A DNA stretch of 64,000 bases from Lunularia cruciata (taxonomy: Eukaryota; Streptophyta; Marchantiopsida; Lunulariales; Lunulariaceae), in NCBI GenBank assembly GCA_948567375.1, contig OX419760.1, positions 53,444,001-53,508,000 on the forward strand, given 5' to 3'. Under the pieces are notes generated by a model. It was not told the DNA's origin, ran no database searches, and saw only the letters and a program-made list of their open reading frames with translations. Both the position numbers and the translations under genes were made by a program. Positions 45,513 through 57,995 of the stretch are shown here, piece by piece. How positions within the stretch are numbered: position 1 is the first letter of the stretch; each line of letters starts with the position of its first letter.

Positions 45513-46139
45513 CTATCTCTCATGCTCCTCCATAGTAGTGCTATAAACCAAAATGTCATCAATATAACACCGAGCAAAATCCAATCCAGCTAGGATCCTA
45601 TCTATGATCCTCTGGAACTCAGCAAGAGCATTCTTTAACCCAAATGGTAAGAACCTCCACTGATATAACACATCCTTGCCGTGAGGATCAATAGCCCAAA
45701 ATGTTGTCTTGGACTTATCCTCCTCCCTGATTGGCAACTGATGATATCCCGCTCGAAGATCCAAAGTACTGAAGACCTTTGCATGCCCAATCGCATCAAA
45801 AATCTCCTCCGGTGTAGGCATGGCATACCAATCAGCCCTGGTCTGTCGGTTGATAGGACGGTAATCTCCACACATCTGCCTATCTGTATAGTTGCCATGC
45901 ATATCCTTCTTGGCTGGCATCACTGTCGCTGATGCATACTCTCCATGTGAAATCTCCACCAAACCAGCCTCAAAAAGGTCACTACTCCGGCTCTGAATCA
46001 ATGTCCTCTCCATATCACTATATCGATAAGGACGTTGGAAAACTGGTGTGTCGCTAGTCAGCTCAATCCGTATACCAAGTCCCTTCAGAGCACCCAAATT
46101 CTTCATACTGAAGGCAAAACAACTCGTGTGACTCCTCAA
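45513..46139 (-). pseudogene. Reverse transcriptase of B2 (catalytic part)
   Basis: 208 codons are open. Visible blocks are RPYRYSDMER, EYASATVMPAKKD, MCGDYRPINR, FSTLDLRAGYHQLP, FLPFGLKNA and the catalytic YIDD at 45566-45555. The frame ends at a stop just before the telomere-repeat insertion. The style (YRYSDMER, PTPEEIFDAIGHAK) marks a family distinct from A and D. Confidence 0.9.
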
Positions 46140-46559
46140 GAACCTCCAAACCCTCTGTCTTTCCTCTCCAATAAGCTTGGGTCCAAGATCTGGCTCCCAA
46201 GTATCCTCTGTAACTGTAGTAGGAGTGGAAGACGTACTGACTGGCTGCTACACTGGGCCCTTGGGAGCAATAGTGTCATGCTCCCGACCACTAGAGGTCC
46301 CAACCTCTGTGCAAAAAACTCCCTCCACTTTGGCTACAAGCTCCACACGTCCTCTGGCTGCATCTCATGTGGACCAAGGGTGTAATCCAAGTAGCCCATG
46401 CTCACCTGGATGGACTCCAAGTAGACTACTCTCCCTAGTAGCTACTGGATGTGTCCCAAGAATACCATGTCCACTCGGTCCATCGCTCCCAGCATGTGCT
46501 TGAATTGTCTCGATAGGCATAGGGCTCACAAGTGTTCGAGTGGTGATGCCTATCAAGCG

Positions 46560-47545
46560 TATCCTACGCTGCTCTGCCAAGCCAAGGCTCACAATCCAGG
46601 TCAAACAGTTCAGGTCCATAGCCTGACCTAACACGTGATGCATGGATGCCTCTGACACTGCTGGAACAACGGTAATACCGGTGTGAAAACCTATCGCCCG
46701 CTCTCTCTCATCAGCATTGGGCTCCACCAACTGCTGTAACTGTGAGTCCCAAACAAGTCCAGGTCCTTCCTCTCAAAAAGCATGAGAGCCTAGGAAACTG
46801 ATGAGTGTGGGAAATGCAGCTCTAGGCTGTCCAACTAGGTTCACCACTGCCATAGGTGACCTATCAGCCACTACCATTGTCTGAGACTGACGTCCAGCAT
46901 CCAAGATATCATCAACAAGAATGTGGTCTAGTCGCTGAATCCCATCATAACTACGCTATAGAACCTCTCTGGGTAAAAGGTTTGTCCACCAAAGACGAAG
47001 ACGATGAGCCCGTGATCCCACTCTGGCTGCATCTAACAATACAATAGGTCCCATCCAAGAATGGACCTGATGTGTACTCACCACCACTCTAGTGCGGGAA
47101 TTACCCATCAAAGGGACGTTCTCCAAAAAGTAAGCTGGAGAAATAGACTGATGAACCTGGAGATGTCGTAATATCCGTAACATCTCCCAAAACACACCAG
47201 AACGAGGATCCTAAAGACCCAAACCGTGGCTTGCACGTGTATGTCCTTGACATGGCCATCCAGAAATCACCAAAAGAATAGGCCCATGTCTCTCTAGGTC
47301 ATGCGCCCCCAGTAAGGAAATGTCTCATGGTAAGGCCTTTTGGTAACCTCTGACTGCTGACATCGGTAATAACTCCGGATACCCAGTAGGCCAAGTGTGC
47401 CACATGATGTAGAGAGACTCACCTAGCAGTCTCATCTCTCTCTACATACAAGTACCTCTGTACTCGGATACCCGCCTGTAACACCGCAGCTAGTCCGGTG
47501 CTAATCCCACCAAACAACTCCAATAGGCATATCCCCTCTACTGGA
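46560..47545 (-). pseudogene. C5-cytosine DNA methyltransferase domain of B2, between protease and RT
   Basis: Motif I GICLLELFGGISTGL (47538-47491) binds AdoMet. Motif IV GWPCQG has its catalytic Cys codon at 47251-47249. Motif VI is LENVP (47126-47112). Motif VIII is AHRLRLWWTNL (about 47010-46980), close in style to the AHRARYFWGNL of DNMT3 and DRM enzymes. Motifs IX/X give ERERAIGF and LGQAMDLN (46730-46600). The order is the ordinary, not the DRM-rearranged, one. A one-base insertion near 47370, a stop at 47211-47213 and others break it. It sits in pol order, so it is part of the element and not a host gene. Confidence 0.85.
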
Positions 47546-47559
47546 TACTGCCAAGCAAT

Positions 47560-48775
47560 GAGTGTGGTATCCAGAGGTGTCAAAGCAATCGCCTCTGGAG
47601 GCTCATCCTCACACTCATCCCCTGATGGTACGAAGGCTCCACTCCAAGCCTGCTACACCAACTGATCTGCATGCTGCTGCAATGCTTCCTCTGAACTCCA
47701 CAATGGAACATCCAAGGTGGATGGAACAATCCCACTCGTACTCCAAAGTCGAGTGATCTCATCTGGTACTGGAGTATCCTCTGCATGGGCGTTCTCCTTC
47801 AACAAGTCACCAGGCCAAGTAACTGCACCGCTGAAAGCTAAAACTGATGCTGCCATGGTCCCAGACTGTAGTGAGCCAAGACTGCCACTACTGAAGCGTA
47901 GTGGTAGGCGACATACCCGTTCCTCACCAGACTGCCAACCAGGTCTATAAGAGGTTGTCTCCTCCCAATAGTCAATGCTAAAACCCATAGGGTATAACAC
48001 TGCTCCCCCAAGTAGCACATCATATGACTCAGCTATCGTTGTAATAGCCTGAGCTCTCACCACCGAGCTATCAATCGGATGACCAGGCTGAACCTGGACA
48101 ACAAGCTCTCCACGTGTGATGTACTATGTCAAACCACCACCAAGAGATGTCTGGATCTGAAATGGACACCTCTCCACATTGGTCTTCCGTAACTCCAGAC
48201 CGACAACTACAGCCTTCCCCAACATAAGGGGCTACGCACCAGAGTCTAACAAGACTCTCTGTGGTGTATAAACCTTCCCTGAAGGTCCCACCAAACAATA
48301 AATCCCCCTCTGGTTATCCAATAGGACAACACCAGGTGTAAACCGCGCTCTCTCAAAGGCCGGTCTAGCTGGCAACTCCTCCAGTCTAGCCGCTGCTACT
48401 TGCCATAAACCATTGGTCGCTGAACGGATCCCATGCTCCTCAACCAAGTCAGCTCCATTACCAACCACCTCTACTCTAGTAGTAGGAACTGCACCATCCC
48501 TACTCTCACACAACTTGGCAGCCAACCGGAACACTGGGGCTGGGTCAACTCCCCATGTAAACATGTCACTGGCTGAAAATAAAGGATGCCGCATAATCAG
48601 CTGAGCCACCCCCAACATCGTGCTAGACTCAATCTGTGTAGTAGCAAGTGGCTGACTAGCAAGTAGTCCATCATGTACTCCATCACCGCCTACCACACCT
48701 GCACTGGGACGTCTAGGAACCATGGATGTTGTTTGCAATGCCTCAGATAGCGTGAAAGACTGGGGAAGTCTGACC
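47560..48775 (-). pseudogene. Retropepsin region of B2
   Basis: The frame 48837-48232 ends VLLDSGA (active site 48246-48235) followed by a TAG where the flap region should start. The rest continues at 48063-47653 with YDVLLGGAVLYPMG, the second conserved block of retropepsins. A linker of about 40 residues leads to the methyltransferase. A2 has split this region from gag at 48775/55943. Confidence 0.8.
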
Positions 48776-49128
48776 TGTGAGCCGGCCCGTCTCTCACTCA
48801 GGATGAACCTCTGATGGCTATTATGGTAGCGCACCATGGACTAAGAAGGCAAGGAACCCCAACTCCATCATACTCCTCCAAGGCTAACACTCCAAGACTC
48901 AAGACATTGCTCACTAGAGAACTCAATGAGAGAGAGATAGTTGCAAATGAAAGGATGCTGAGTACCTCCTCACTCCTTGTTTATATACTTGTGAAATAGT
49001 TACGTACCAAAGTTACTAATTACCGTAGTAACTCAAGTTACTAGACTAAAAGTCAAGTAAAGTCAAAAAGTAGAAAGGAATATCCATTCACATGGGCATA
49101 TTCCCCTTATCTTGACCCAACCACTAAA
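48776..49128 (-). repeat. Truncated 3' LTR of A2
   Basis: About 353 bp match the outer part of the A1 LTR, with a 12-bp deletion near 49055. It ends at CCACTAAA, joined directly to pol at CCATAGCAAC. A1 shares AA at both break points, so end joining with two bases of microhomology fits. Confidence 0.85.
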
Positions 49129-52100
49129 CCATAGCAACTGCTCTTGCCTCTTCCAACTCCATGAGTTGATCCTTCCTTGACTTCTCTGCATCACCTCCTT
49201 GTGCTTTCTTCAATCTCCTATGAATGCTTTGGAAGGTAGGAAGATCAAAGTGAATAGGTAAGGTAGACTCAATACCATACACCAATTGAAATGGAGAATA
49301 TCTAGTGGAAGTTTTCATGGTTGTCCTATACTCCCACAAAACTGCATGAATCCTCTTGTCCCAATGATGTTTAGCCCCCTCCATTTCTGCATCTTTGGCC
49401 AACATCATGCACAAGGTCTGATTGGTTCTCTCTGCCAAGCCATTGGAATTTGGCTTATAGGATGTAGTTACTCTATGTGTGATAGAGAAATGTCGTAGCA
49501 TGGCTGTAGTAATGCTTCCTGTAAACTCTCCTCCTCTATCAGAAACCAACTCCAAAGGGCATCCAAACCTAGTGATAATGCGTTCATAAAGAAATCTACC
49601 CACTTCATCTTCATTCTTGTCCCTCAATGGTCTAGCCTCAACCCACTTGGTAAGGTAATCAGTAACTACCACAATGTACCGATTGTTCCTTGGGGTTCTA
49701 TTGAGAGGACCTACAAAATCAATTCCCCACTTCTCAAAAGGTCCTAGCAATGGAATTGATCTAAGTGGTGGAGTGGATGTAGACTTTCTAGCAAAAGCTT
49801 GACAAACATGACAAGTTTTGCAATAATCAAGACAATCCTTGAAAATCCCTCTCCAATGGTAACCTGCATCTAGAATCTTGAAAGCAGTCACCTTTCCTGC
49901 AAAGTGTCCTCCACATACTAAACCTTCATGAAACTCCTTTATGAGTAGGATAGACTCTTCCTTACCCACTGCTCTTCGAAGTAGACCATCTGCTCCTTGG
50001 TGAAAAAGAATATCCTCCACCATTGTGTAAGGTCTAGATCTTGCTGCAAGGGCCTTCCTCTCCCTAGCATGCATCCCTTCTGGATAGTTACCTTTTGTCA
50101 CAAAATCCACAATCTCCTTGTACTCCATTGGAACCTCTTGAGTGACTGAGATTGTCATGAGCTCCTCATCTGGGAAGGAATCATCCACTGGCTCATCTCC
50201 ATCATGATCATAGGCTCTAGATAATAAATCAGCATTTGCATGTTTCTTTCCTGGCCTATCTTCAATGGTGTAGTCATACTCAGACAAGAGTATCATCCAC
50301 CTTGCTAGTCTCCCTTCAACATTAGGCTTGTTGAAGATGTACTTCAAAGCCTTGTGATCCGTGACAATGGTGGCTTTCCCTCCAATCAAGTAGTGTCTAA
50401 ACTTCTTGAGACCAAAGATCACTGCCAACCCTTCTCTCTCCGTGACAAAGTAGTTCTTCTCTGCTGAAACCATCTGCCTACTAGCATAAGCTATTGGATG
50501 ATCATGCCCATCTTGGTCTAATTGACTAAGAGTGCATCCTATAGCTACATTAGAAGCATCAGTGTAGAGGATGAAAGGTTTACTCCAATCAGGTTTAGCA
50601 AGAATTGGAGCTACAACAAGGGATTGCTTGAGCTCCTCAAAAGCTTTGAGAGCTTCCTTGTCTTCCAAAATCACCATGTAATCTAAACCCTTCTTCATGT
50701 AGATGGTCAATGCATAAGCCTTGTTGGAAAATGAGAAGATGAACCTCCTATAGTACCCAACCATCCCCAAGAATTGGCGTAACTTTGTCAAGCTTGAAGG
50801 GAATGGAAGGTCTGAGATTTTCCTCACCTTCTCAGGATCAAATGCTATTCCATCCTTGGAGATGATATGCCCCAAAAGTAGACCTTCTTCACATCCAAAA
50901 ATGCACTTCTCTGGGTTGAGTGATGCATTTGCCTCATCCAAGCGTTGCAAGACTTTGATTAGGTGCTCAAAGTGCTCCTCCTTGCTCCCATAGACACAAA
51001 AGTCATCAATGAAATCTCTCACAAATTTCCCAATGAAAGGTTCAAATACCTTGTTCATGAACCGTTGGAATGTGGCTGGAGCATTGCAAAGCCCAAAAGG
51101 CATGACCTTGAAAGCGTAAGTTCCCCAAGGTGTGGTGAATGTGGTGAGTTGTTGATGCTCTGGTGCAATCTTGATTTGGTTATATCCACTATAACCATCT
51201 CCAAAACTGTACCTCTCATGACCTGCAACCTCCTCCAAGATCTCATCAATGAATGGCAATGGGTAGTAGTCCCTCTTGGTAACAGCATTGAGCTTCTTGT
51301 AATCCACACATACCCGAAGCTTGCCATTCTTTTTCTTCACAATGACAATTGGAGACACCCATTCTGAATTCTCCACCTCAAAGATAAATCCAGCCTCCTT
51401 GAGCTTATCAATCTCCTCCTTCACAACCAAAGATATTGGTGGGCTAATGCGACGTTGCTTTTGGCGGATTGGTCTTGCATGTGACTCCACCTCTATCTTG
51501 TGCTCCTCCAAGGTGACTTCCTTCAAATCCTTGTAACTAAAAGCAAACACATGGATGAACTTGCGGAAAATCTCCTCAAATCTCACCTTCTCCTCCTTGG
51601 TAACATTTGGGCCATACTTGAGGGTAGATAACCTTCTCTCTACCTCCTCAAGTGTCAATGGTGATTTATCTGGGTCCTTCAAAACCTCTGGCTTAGGTGC
51701 AAAATCCATAGCACACAAAGGATACATATCTGAATCAGATTCAGATTCATCCTCCTCCGTGAAAGTCTCCTCTTCCATGCTTGTGTCCACACCTGAAGCT
51801 CCTTCTTCAGAATCTGATTCCCAATAATCAGAAGATGGTGTATCTGAATGTGAAGTGTTGGTGGTGTTAGTCACAGGAACAGTGACTCTATGGTTTGATG
51901 GCCCAATCCTCAAGTACCCTTTGTGCCATCGATCAGTTGTGCGTGCTGCTCTCAACCATGGCCTCCCAAGAAGTAAGTCATAGCTTGAATCCTTCAAGAC
52001 TTGGAAAGTCATGAGATTTTGAACTCCCATAACTGAAACTACCACCTTATCCATCACCCCTACTGGTCGAACTTGTTGCTTGTTTGCCATGCTCACCACA

Positions 52101-53683
52101 AATGTTGAAGGTCTTGAGGGTATCATACCCAACTTCTTCATCAACCTTTCTGACATGGCATTCACTGCTGATCCTCCATCAACCAATGCATCCTTGATGT
52201 TGTGACCATTCACTCTCACATCAATCTTGGAGGCATATTCACAAGCTTCCCATGGTGCTGGCTTGGCATCCACCACCCCCATTGATACTGGAACTTTTGC
52301 CTTCTTCTTCTTCTTGCTCCTTGTAGAACTCAAACCACCTCTAAGCTCCTTTCTCAAGGTAGGGTTCAAAGCAATTAATTGGCCCACTGTGATGTTAGCC
52401 TTGTGACTACCAACATCCTCCAACACATTGTAGTTCCATTGTTGCTTTGAGATCAAGAAGTCCTCTATCCCCAACTTCTTCCTTGGAGTCTTTGTTGTTG
52501 ATGGTGTTGAGGTGCAAGTGCTCCTAGTAGACATAGGAGTATCCTTGCTTGAAGTAAATCCTTGAGAAAAGTGAACATCCTCTGCAAAACGAGCTCTCTT
52601 CTTCTCTTGTGCCAAAAGCTCCAAATTAAGACCCTTGGAGTTTGAGCACTCTCCCTTCTCATACTTGCTCTCAACCACATCTATGGATGCTATCCCCTTA
52701 CCTTTGTTGGGATTAGGAGCCACTTGGGTTTCACTACCTCCCTCTTTCTCTCTATTGGCTCCCTCATAACCCCTTCCTCCATGGTAAGTGGAATTTGGGC
52801 AATTCCTTTGGATATGGCCTCTTCCTCCACAACCAAAACAATTTCTATCATTGAAATTGTTGGCTGGTTGGCCTCCTCTATATGGATAGTTTCCATAACT
52901 CCTATGCCCTCTCCCTAAATTCTGATCCACCTCTCTCTTCTCCCATAGTTGCACCACATTGATCTTGAGATCCGCAAGTTGTTCTGTGATGGTTTGGAGT
53001 GGATCTTTTGGTGGAGGTGCAAGAACTGGAGCAACTACTACTTGTGGTGCAACCCTTGTCACCAAAGTATCAGAAGTTCCACCATACTTGTAGCCTTGAG
53101 GAGGATGCACAACCTCCTTCACCACCAAATCACTCTCATCCCCTTCCAAACTCTCCTCCATACGAATTGCGATCTTGATAGCTTCAACCTTGGAAGAAGG
53201 TTTCTCATATCTCACCTTGCTTCTAATTTGTGGTCTCAATCCCCCCACAAAATTCCTGGTGAGCATGGCCCCTATGCCAATCATTGTAGTCTCCACATCA
53301 TCCCCACTCTTCCTCAACACTATGTGAAATCTGGACTCCAACGTTTCCACTCTTTCTACATAGACCCTCACTTTCTCTCCATCTCCTTGCTTGAGAAATG
53401 TAACCTCACTCATCAATCTCTCATAACTCTCATCAGGAAGAAAGTTCTCAATGAGTGCTGAAGTCAAAGTCTCCCAAGACTCCTCTTCCCTCTCTCTCCT
53501 CTCTCTCTTTTGGTATTTTGACTCATACCATGTAAGTGCTGCATCCTCAAAGAAATCTGGTAATAATGAGGCCCACTCATTCCTCCTCCTCTCATTGTTT
53601 CCTATGCAAGCTCTCTTGAAGTCTCTCACAAAGGCCTCCACATCTTCTCCATCCTTGCCAAAGAAAACCGGAAGTTTCCCCAT
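49124..53683 (-). pseudogene. gag-pol of A2, C-terminally truncated (1519 aa)
   Basis: This is open from ATG at 53683 to a stop made by the deletion junction. All catalytic motifs of A1 are kept (VDGG, FIDD, RNase H, integrase DDE), with a handful of replacements such as VTKRDYY for VTKKDYY. The lost 89 residues include the GPY/F-type module of integrase. A protein could be made, but integration would probably fail. Confidence 0.9.
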
Positions 53684-53919
53684 CTTAACCCCTCACTATC
53701 TTTCTTTTCTCTCAAATTTTTTTTTTCTCTTTTCTTTTCTCTCACTCTATTACTAATAGAGTATATACATGACTAACACCATCTGAGAATAATCCACTCT
53801 AGGGAACACAAAAGGTTCAGGTTGCTCCAAGATTTCTGTAGCAACATCAAATCCTAGAGTGCAAATTAATCTAACTCTCATGGATAGTTTATCCATAAGT
53901 TGAAAGATTATCTCCATCA

Positions 53920-54393
53920 CTAATCTTGAGAACTAGCTGATGAAGGTGGTAGTATTTCTGTAGCTGTACTAAGACTCTCTCCAAGATCCTTCACCAAAGT
54001 TTCCAAAAGTGCTTTTACTCCACTACACTCATGTCCTTTTGGAAGTCCTTCAACTCCACAAACCTCACACAACTCCTTGGTCTTAGATCTTCTCCCTCCC
54101 AATCTTGGTGAAGAAGGTCCAACATGCAAACCCAAGTCAAGTAAGCCTCTCCTTTCACTCAATCTCTTGCTCTCAAAGGTCAATGGACATGAACTTGCCT
54201 TATGTCCCTTCTCTCCACATAGAAAGCACTTAGACTCACTCTTTCCTCCAAGTGGTGTAGGTTTTTGGATCCTCTCAACACTCTCTTCAAATTCTATTGT
54301 AAACTCTCTTTTCCTCAAATCCACCCCTACAATCACCTCAAACCCTTGGGGAACCTTGCATAATCTCAATTTCCACTCTTGATGACCCTCCAT
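53920..54393 (-). CDS. Upstream small ORF of A2 with zinc knuckle
   Basis: This is the counterpart of the A1 ORF at 37832-38305, open and with the same knuckle CFLCGEKGHKASSC. The first ATG is near 54393. Few differences from A1 are visible. Shared openness in two copies supports a coding role. Confidence 0.65.
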   Translation of the reverse strand: MEGHQEWKLRLCKVPQGFEVIVGVDLRKREFTIEFEESVERIQKPTPLGGKSESKCFLCGEKGHKASSCPLTFESKRLSERRGLLDLGLHVGPSSPRLGGRRSKTKELCEVCGVEGLPKGHECSGVKALLETLVKDLGESLSTATEILPPSSASSQD

Positions 54394-55230
54394 GTTCCCC
54401 AAGATGAATCTAAACACTCAAACATGCTTTTTGTTGATCTCAAACTTCTCATGCATGAGATCTCCACTCTGCAGAATTGACCCTTCCTCACAATGTCACT
54501 CAAATCTCCCAACCAATATGTCACAGTCCTTTGAGATTTTCCACACTTGATCACAACTCTAGGGTGTCCCTCCCTGCAAAATTTCAGATCTTTTCATTGA
54601 GCCATTTGGCCTAGACACCTTTCTATTCAGCACCCATATTTCAGATTTGGTCTGAAAACCACCCCCCTCACTTCAAAAACTCATAACGCCCTGCGCAAAA
54701 ATGATCTCTCTCTAATTTTTGTGGCAGCAAGTAGGATACAATGCACTGAATTTTCTTGGAAATTTTCAGGACAATTCACTGAAAATTGAAGAAATGGCAG
54801 ACTCTGTCCAATTTTCCAGAGAGCATGCAGTTGCGGGAGCACTTTACCCTATCAACTTTCAAAAATTCTAGCCTAGTGCGCATAGAAGCTCTCTCAATAA
54901 TTTCAATTGTGCTAACTGAAAGATAACCCAAGCTATCATGTGTAGAAATCTCAAGTCCAGATCTCAAACTTGAGATTTTACCCAAAATCACCTTAATCCC
55001 CAAAATTTGCAATCCACCTCACACAATCTCTCCAATTCCTCTCATGTGTATAAGATGTACAAAATCACCTCAAAGACATCATAATGAACTACAGGGTATA
55101 CAAATGGATCTTGGTTCTCTAACATAAGTTCAGCCCTCTCCTCTCCTAATGTTCTCTCCAAGTGAGCTCTCATAGCCTCCTTCTGCCTAATGTAGAATTG
55201 GACGCGGAACATTATCTTGCCTTCTATAGA

Positions 55231-55249
55231 GGTCACGGCAACGGAACCA
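55231..55249 (-). promoter_or_regulatory. Primer-binding site of A2
   Basis: The minus strand reads TGGTTCCGTTGCCGTGACC, one base different from A1, five bases inside the LTR start at 55254 when spacing is counted. Confidence 0.6.
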
Positions 55250-55253
55250 AAAA

Positions 55254-55942
55254 TGTGAGCCGGCCTGTCTCTCACTCAAGATGAACCTCTGATGGCTATT
55301 ATGGTAGCGCACCATGGACTAAGAAGGCAAGGAACCCCAACTCCATCATACTCCTCCAAGGCTAACACTCCAAGACTCAAGACATTGCTCACTAGAGAAC
55401 TCAATGAGAGAGAGATAGTTGCAAATGAAAGGATGCTGAGTACCTCCTCACCCCTTGTTTATATACTTGTGAAATAGTTACGTACCAAAGTTACTAATTA
55501 CCGTAGTAACTCAAGTTACTAGACTAAAAGTCAAATAAAGTCAAGTAAAGTCAAAAAGTAGAAAGGAATATCCATTCACATGGGCATATTCCCCTTATCT
55601 TGACCCAACCACTAAAGTAAGGATTCCTTCACATGGGCTATCCTTGGACTAAAGAAGAATCCAAAACAAAAAGGCTTGCGGGCCCAAGAGTTCTCAACTC
55701 TTTCCCCAAAGCCAAACACCTAGAAATAATACCAAGTCAACACACTAAAATCCAAAATAGTGGTGCTCATCTTTTCTACTTCCTCTAAAGTAAGGTCCCA
55801 TCTATCTTAGCTATGACTAACTTTAGCTAACCATGACTAATATAGAACCATCCTTTATCTCTATATAAATAATATCTCTTAAGTACTTGTAATACCAAGC
55901 TAAATATCACAATACCACACACATGCACAAATGGGTGTTACA
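55254..55942 (-). repeat. 5' LTR of A2
   Basis: This is 689 bp, TGTGAGCCGG to GGGTGTTACA on the plus strand. A 9-bp gain (near 55735) explains the extra length relative to A1. The minus-strand TATA box is retained. Confidence 0.9.
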
Positions 55943-55946
55943 GACC

Positions 55947-56280
55947 TGTCTCCCAACCTCTCCTCTCTGTGGGTCCAACTCCACTGATGCTCCTCTAGGC
56001 TCTGGAGCACGTACTGCACTCCTAGTCACTGCTGCAGATGCATCCACCTGTGCTGCTCCGCACATGAAGTCCAAAGCATCCTCTATCACCAGCATATGAG
56101 GTGGAAGCCTCAGCACCCGAATCTGATCTCCTATGAGCAATAGCCATACTAGCCAATCTCTGCTCCAACTACTCAATCTGAGTAACCATAGTTGTGTCAG
56201 AAGTAAGGGCAGGTACTGCACTCCTGCTAGGTGTAGATCCTCTACCACCACCTCGTCCTCCATGAACTGGAGCTCCTCTA
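55947..56280 (-). pseudogene. gag-protease linker of B2
   Basis: The minus-strand run 56263-55907 contains ALDFMCGAAQVDAS and matches 1515-1890 of B1. It has no recognised domain. The frame continues on the other side of A2 with RLPQSFTLSEAL. Confidence 0.5.
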
Positions 56281-57630
56281 CTACCTGCTATGCCGTAACT
56301 TTGGGTGAAGGTCGAAACACCGGTCACTAGTGTGACCAAATCTGTGGCAGTGCTCACACTGCCTCTGTGCTGGCTGTGATGCACCAAAGGTATCAGGTCC
56401 GCTGCCCTGAGTACACTCTCTCCTATGGTGAGGTCCACCACAAGTCCAACAAGCAACACCACCACTCATTGGCTACTGCTGACCTAAAAATGAGGGTAAG
56501 GGTCTAACTCCACTAGGCCCTCCACTCGCTCCATAGGATCTGGGCTGTCCACCCTGTCCTTGAAAACCAACTGGGCGTGGTGCACTCTGTTGCACTCTAG
56601 AAGAAGTCACAGCCATAGATGAGGTCTCCCTACCAAATCCTGATGTCACCACTCTCTCCTCCACCATGTTGAGCTCAATACGCTCAGCCAAACCAAAGAC
56701 TACTGCCAAAGTGGGCAAAGTAGCCTGCAACAATGTAGCATCACGAACTCTACGTCGCAACTCCTTGTCCAGTATCCCATACCAAAACTGGACTGCTTGG
56801 GCCTCAGTAACTCCCTGAGTGAAACTGATCAGCCGCCTCATGCGAGTATATGCCTTGCGTAGGCTCTCTCTAGCCTTCCGCTGGAACTCCTGCAAGCTCC
56901 TCAGCTTGTCAATCCGCACTCCCTGGTAGTTCTGCCTCAAACACAGGAAGAACTCTACCATGGGGTTAAACCCAGGTACCACATCACCTCCTGCAGCAGT
57001 ACCTTCACTCATAGTAGCACTATCTCCAGCAAGTGCACCTCCACTAGCTCCACCAACACTACTCGAGCTAGAACTCGTGGGTACAGCTGATCTACTCCTG
57101 GCCACCAAACTTGAAGTGATGGAGACATAGTGTGGAGCCAAATACTGTCTCCATAACTCAATCTCCTCCAAATGAGCTCTCTTGAACTCATGGTAATCAT
57201 CCATCGGCGGACCCTCCAGATGTTGAAACAACCCCTTCCATGCCATGAAGGGTGTGAACAAAGTTGGGTTCCGCATCTGCTGCAGATCACACCAACTATC
57301 AAACTCCTAGATGAAGTCATCCAACTCAATGGTACCCACTGTACCAGAGTAATGCCTAGGGCCTTTGGAGGCCCCATAAATCTTGTCCATGTCCCATAAC
57401 AACGGTGCGGACACACCAAGTGCACTCTCAATTGAATCAGCTCTTGTGTCAAACTCCAACTCAAAATCAATCTCCTCCCTCACTGGGACTTGAGATACAG
57501 GCTGATACCGAGCACCACTCCAAGTAAACCCACTGCGTACTGCAGGGCTAACTCCTTGGGAATCTCCAAAGAACTCCGTTGTGACCACGTAACTGCAACA
57601 GCAAACCCGAACCACCAACTGCAACCGCAA
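56281..57630 (-). pseudogene. gag of B2 with two zinc knuckles
   Basis: One frame runs 57630-56281 with two stops (57307 and 56473). The capsid-like part carries QFWYGILDKELRRRVRDATL and VFGLAERIELNMVEERVV. The end has CWTCGGPHHRREC (spacing unusual) and CEHCHRFGHTSDRC (standard CX2CX4HX4C). The stops look like single transitions. It packages RNA in the living element. Confidence 0.8.
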
Positions 57631-57980
57631 GTCGCAACCGCAAGTGCCCCACCACGTGCCAACACCAACTAGACACCACCCACTAATGTAACTCTAACCG
57701 AGATAACTACACTAGGGGAAGGGCAACTTGTAACCTGCCATCATAACATGCACTCTCACGGTCTGTAGGTCATCACTTCCTACCTCACCAGAGAGAAACA
57801 AAGGTAGTCTGACTGGTCATCACTCCAACCTCACCACCGAGAGCACACTAGAGCACCAACGCTCAAAAGTCAGTGCACCTCACACAAACGTGGTGCACAA
57901 ACAAGAAGTAGAGAATGGAGGGGATCCAATCACAATAAATCTAAATGAAAACCCTCCATCTCATAACACAATACTGGACT
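57631..57980 (-). other. B2 5' leader
   Basis: This lies between the primer site and gag. Nothing coding was found. It matches 6931-7309 of B1. Confidence 0.5.
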
Positions 57981-57993
57981 GACTCTGCCACCA
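57981..57993 (-). promoter_or_regulatory. Primer-binding site of B2
   Basis: TGGTGGCAGAGTC on the minus strand, extended by AGTCC, two bases after the LTR. It partly matches the initiator-Met tRNA site and is identical in B1. Confidence 0.55.
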
Positions 57994-57995
57994 TT

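Larger units (their letters stand above)
48776..55942 (-). mobile_element. Retrotransposon A, deletion copy A2 (inserted in B2)
   Basis: The flanks are GACC at 48772-48775 and 55943-55946, and B1 shows the empty site near 1515. Compared with A1 it lacks the equivalent of 32405-33041: the start of the 3' LTR, the polypurine tract and the end of integrase. It is otherwise close to identical. The gag-pol frame stops soon after the junction. It cannot move by itself but could be mobilised only if the missing sites were not needed, which is unlikely. Confidence 0.9.

Noticed and set aside
46560-47545. Host or bacterial restriction-modification methyltransferase gene
   Set aside because: It is embedded between protease and reverse transcriptase of B2, shares their direction and decay, and recurs in B1 in the same place.
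57981-57993. A tRNA gene fragment
   Set aside because: Only the complement of a tRNA 3' end is present, next to an LTR, which is a primer-binding site.
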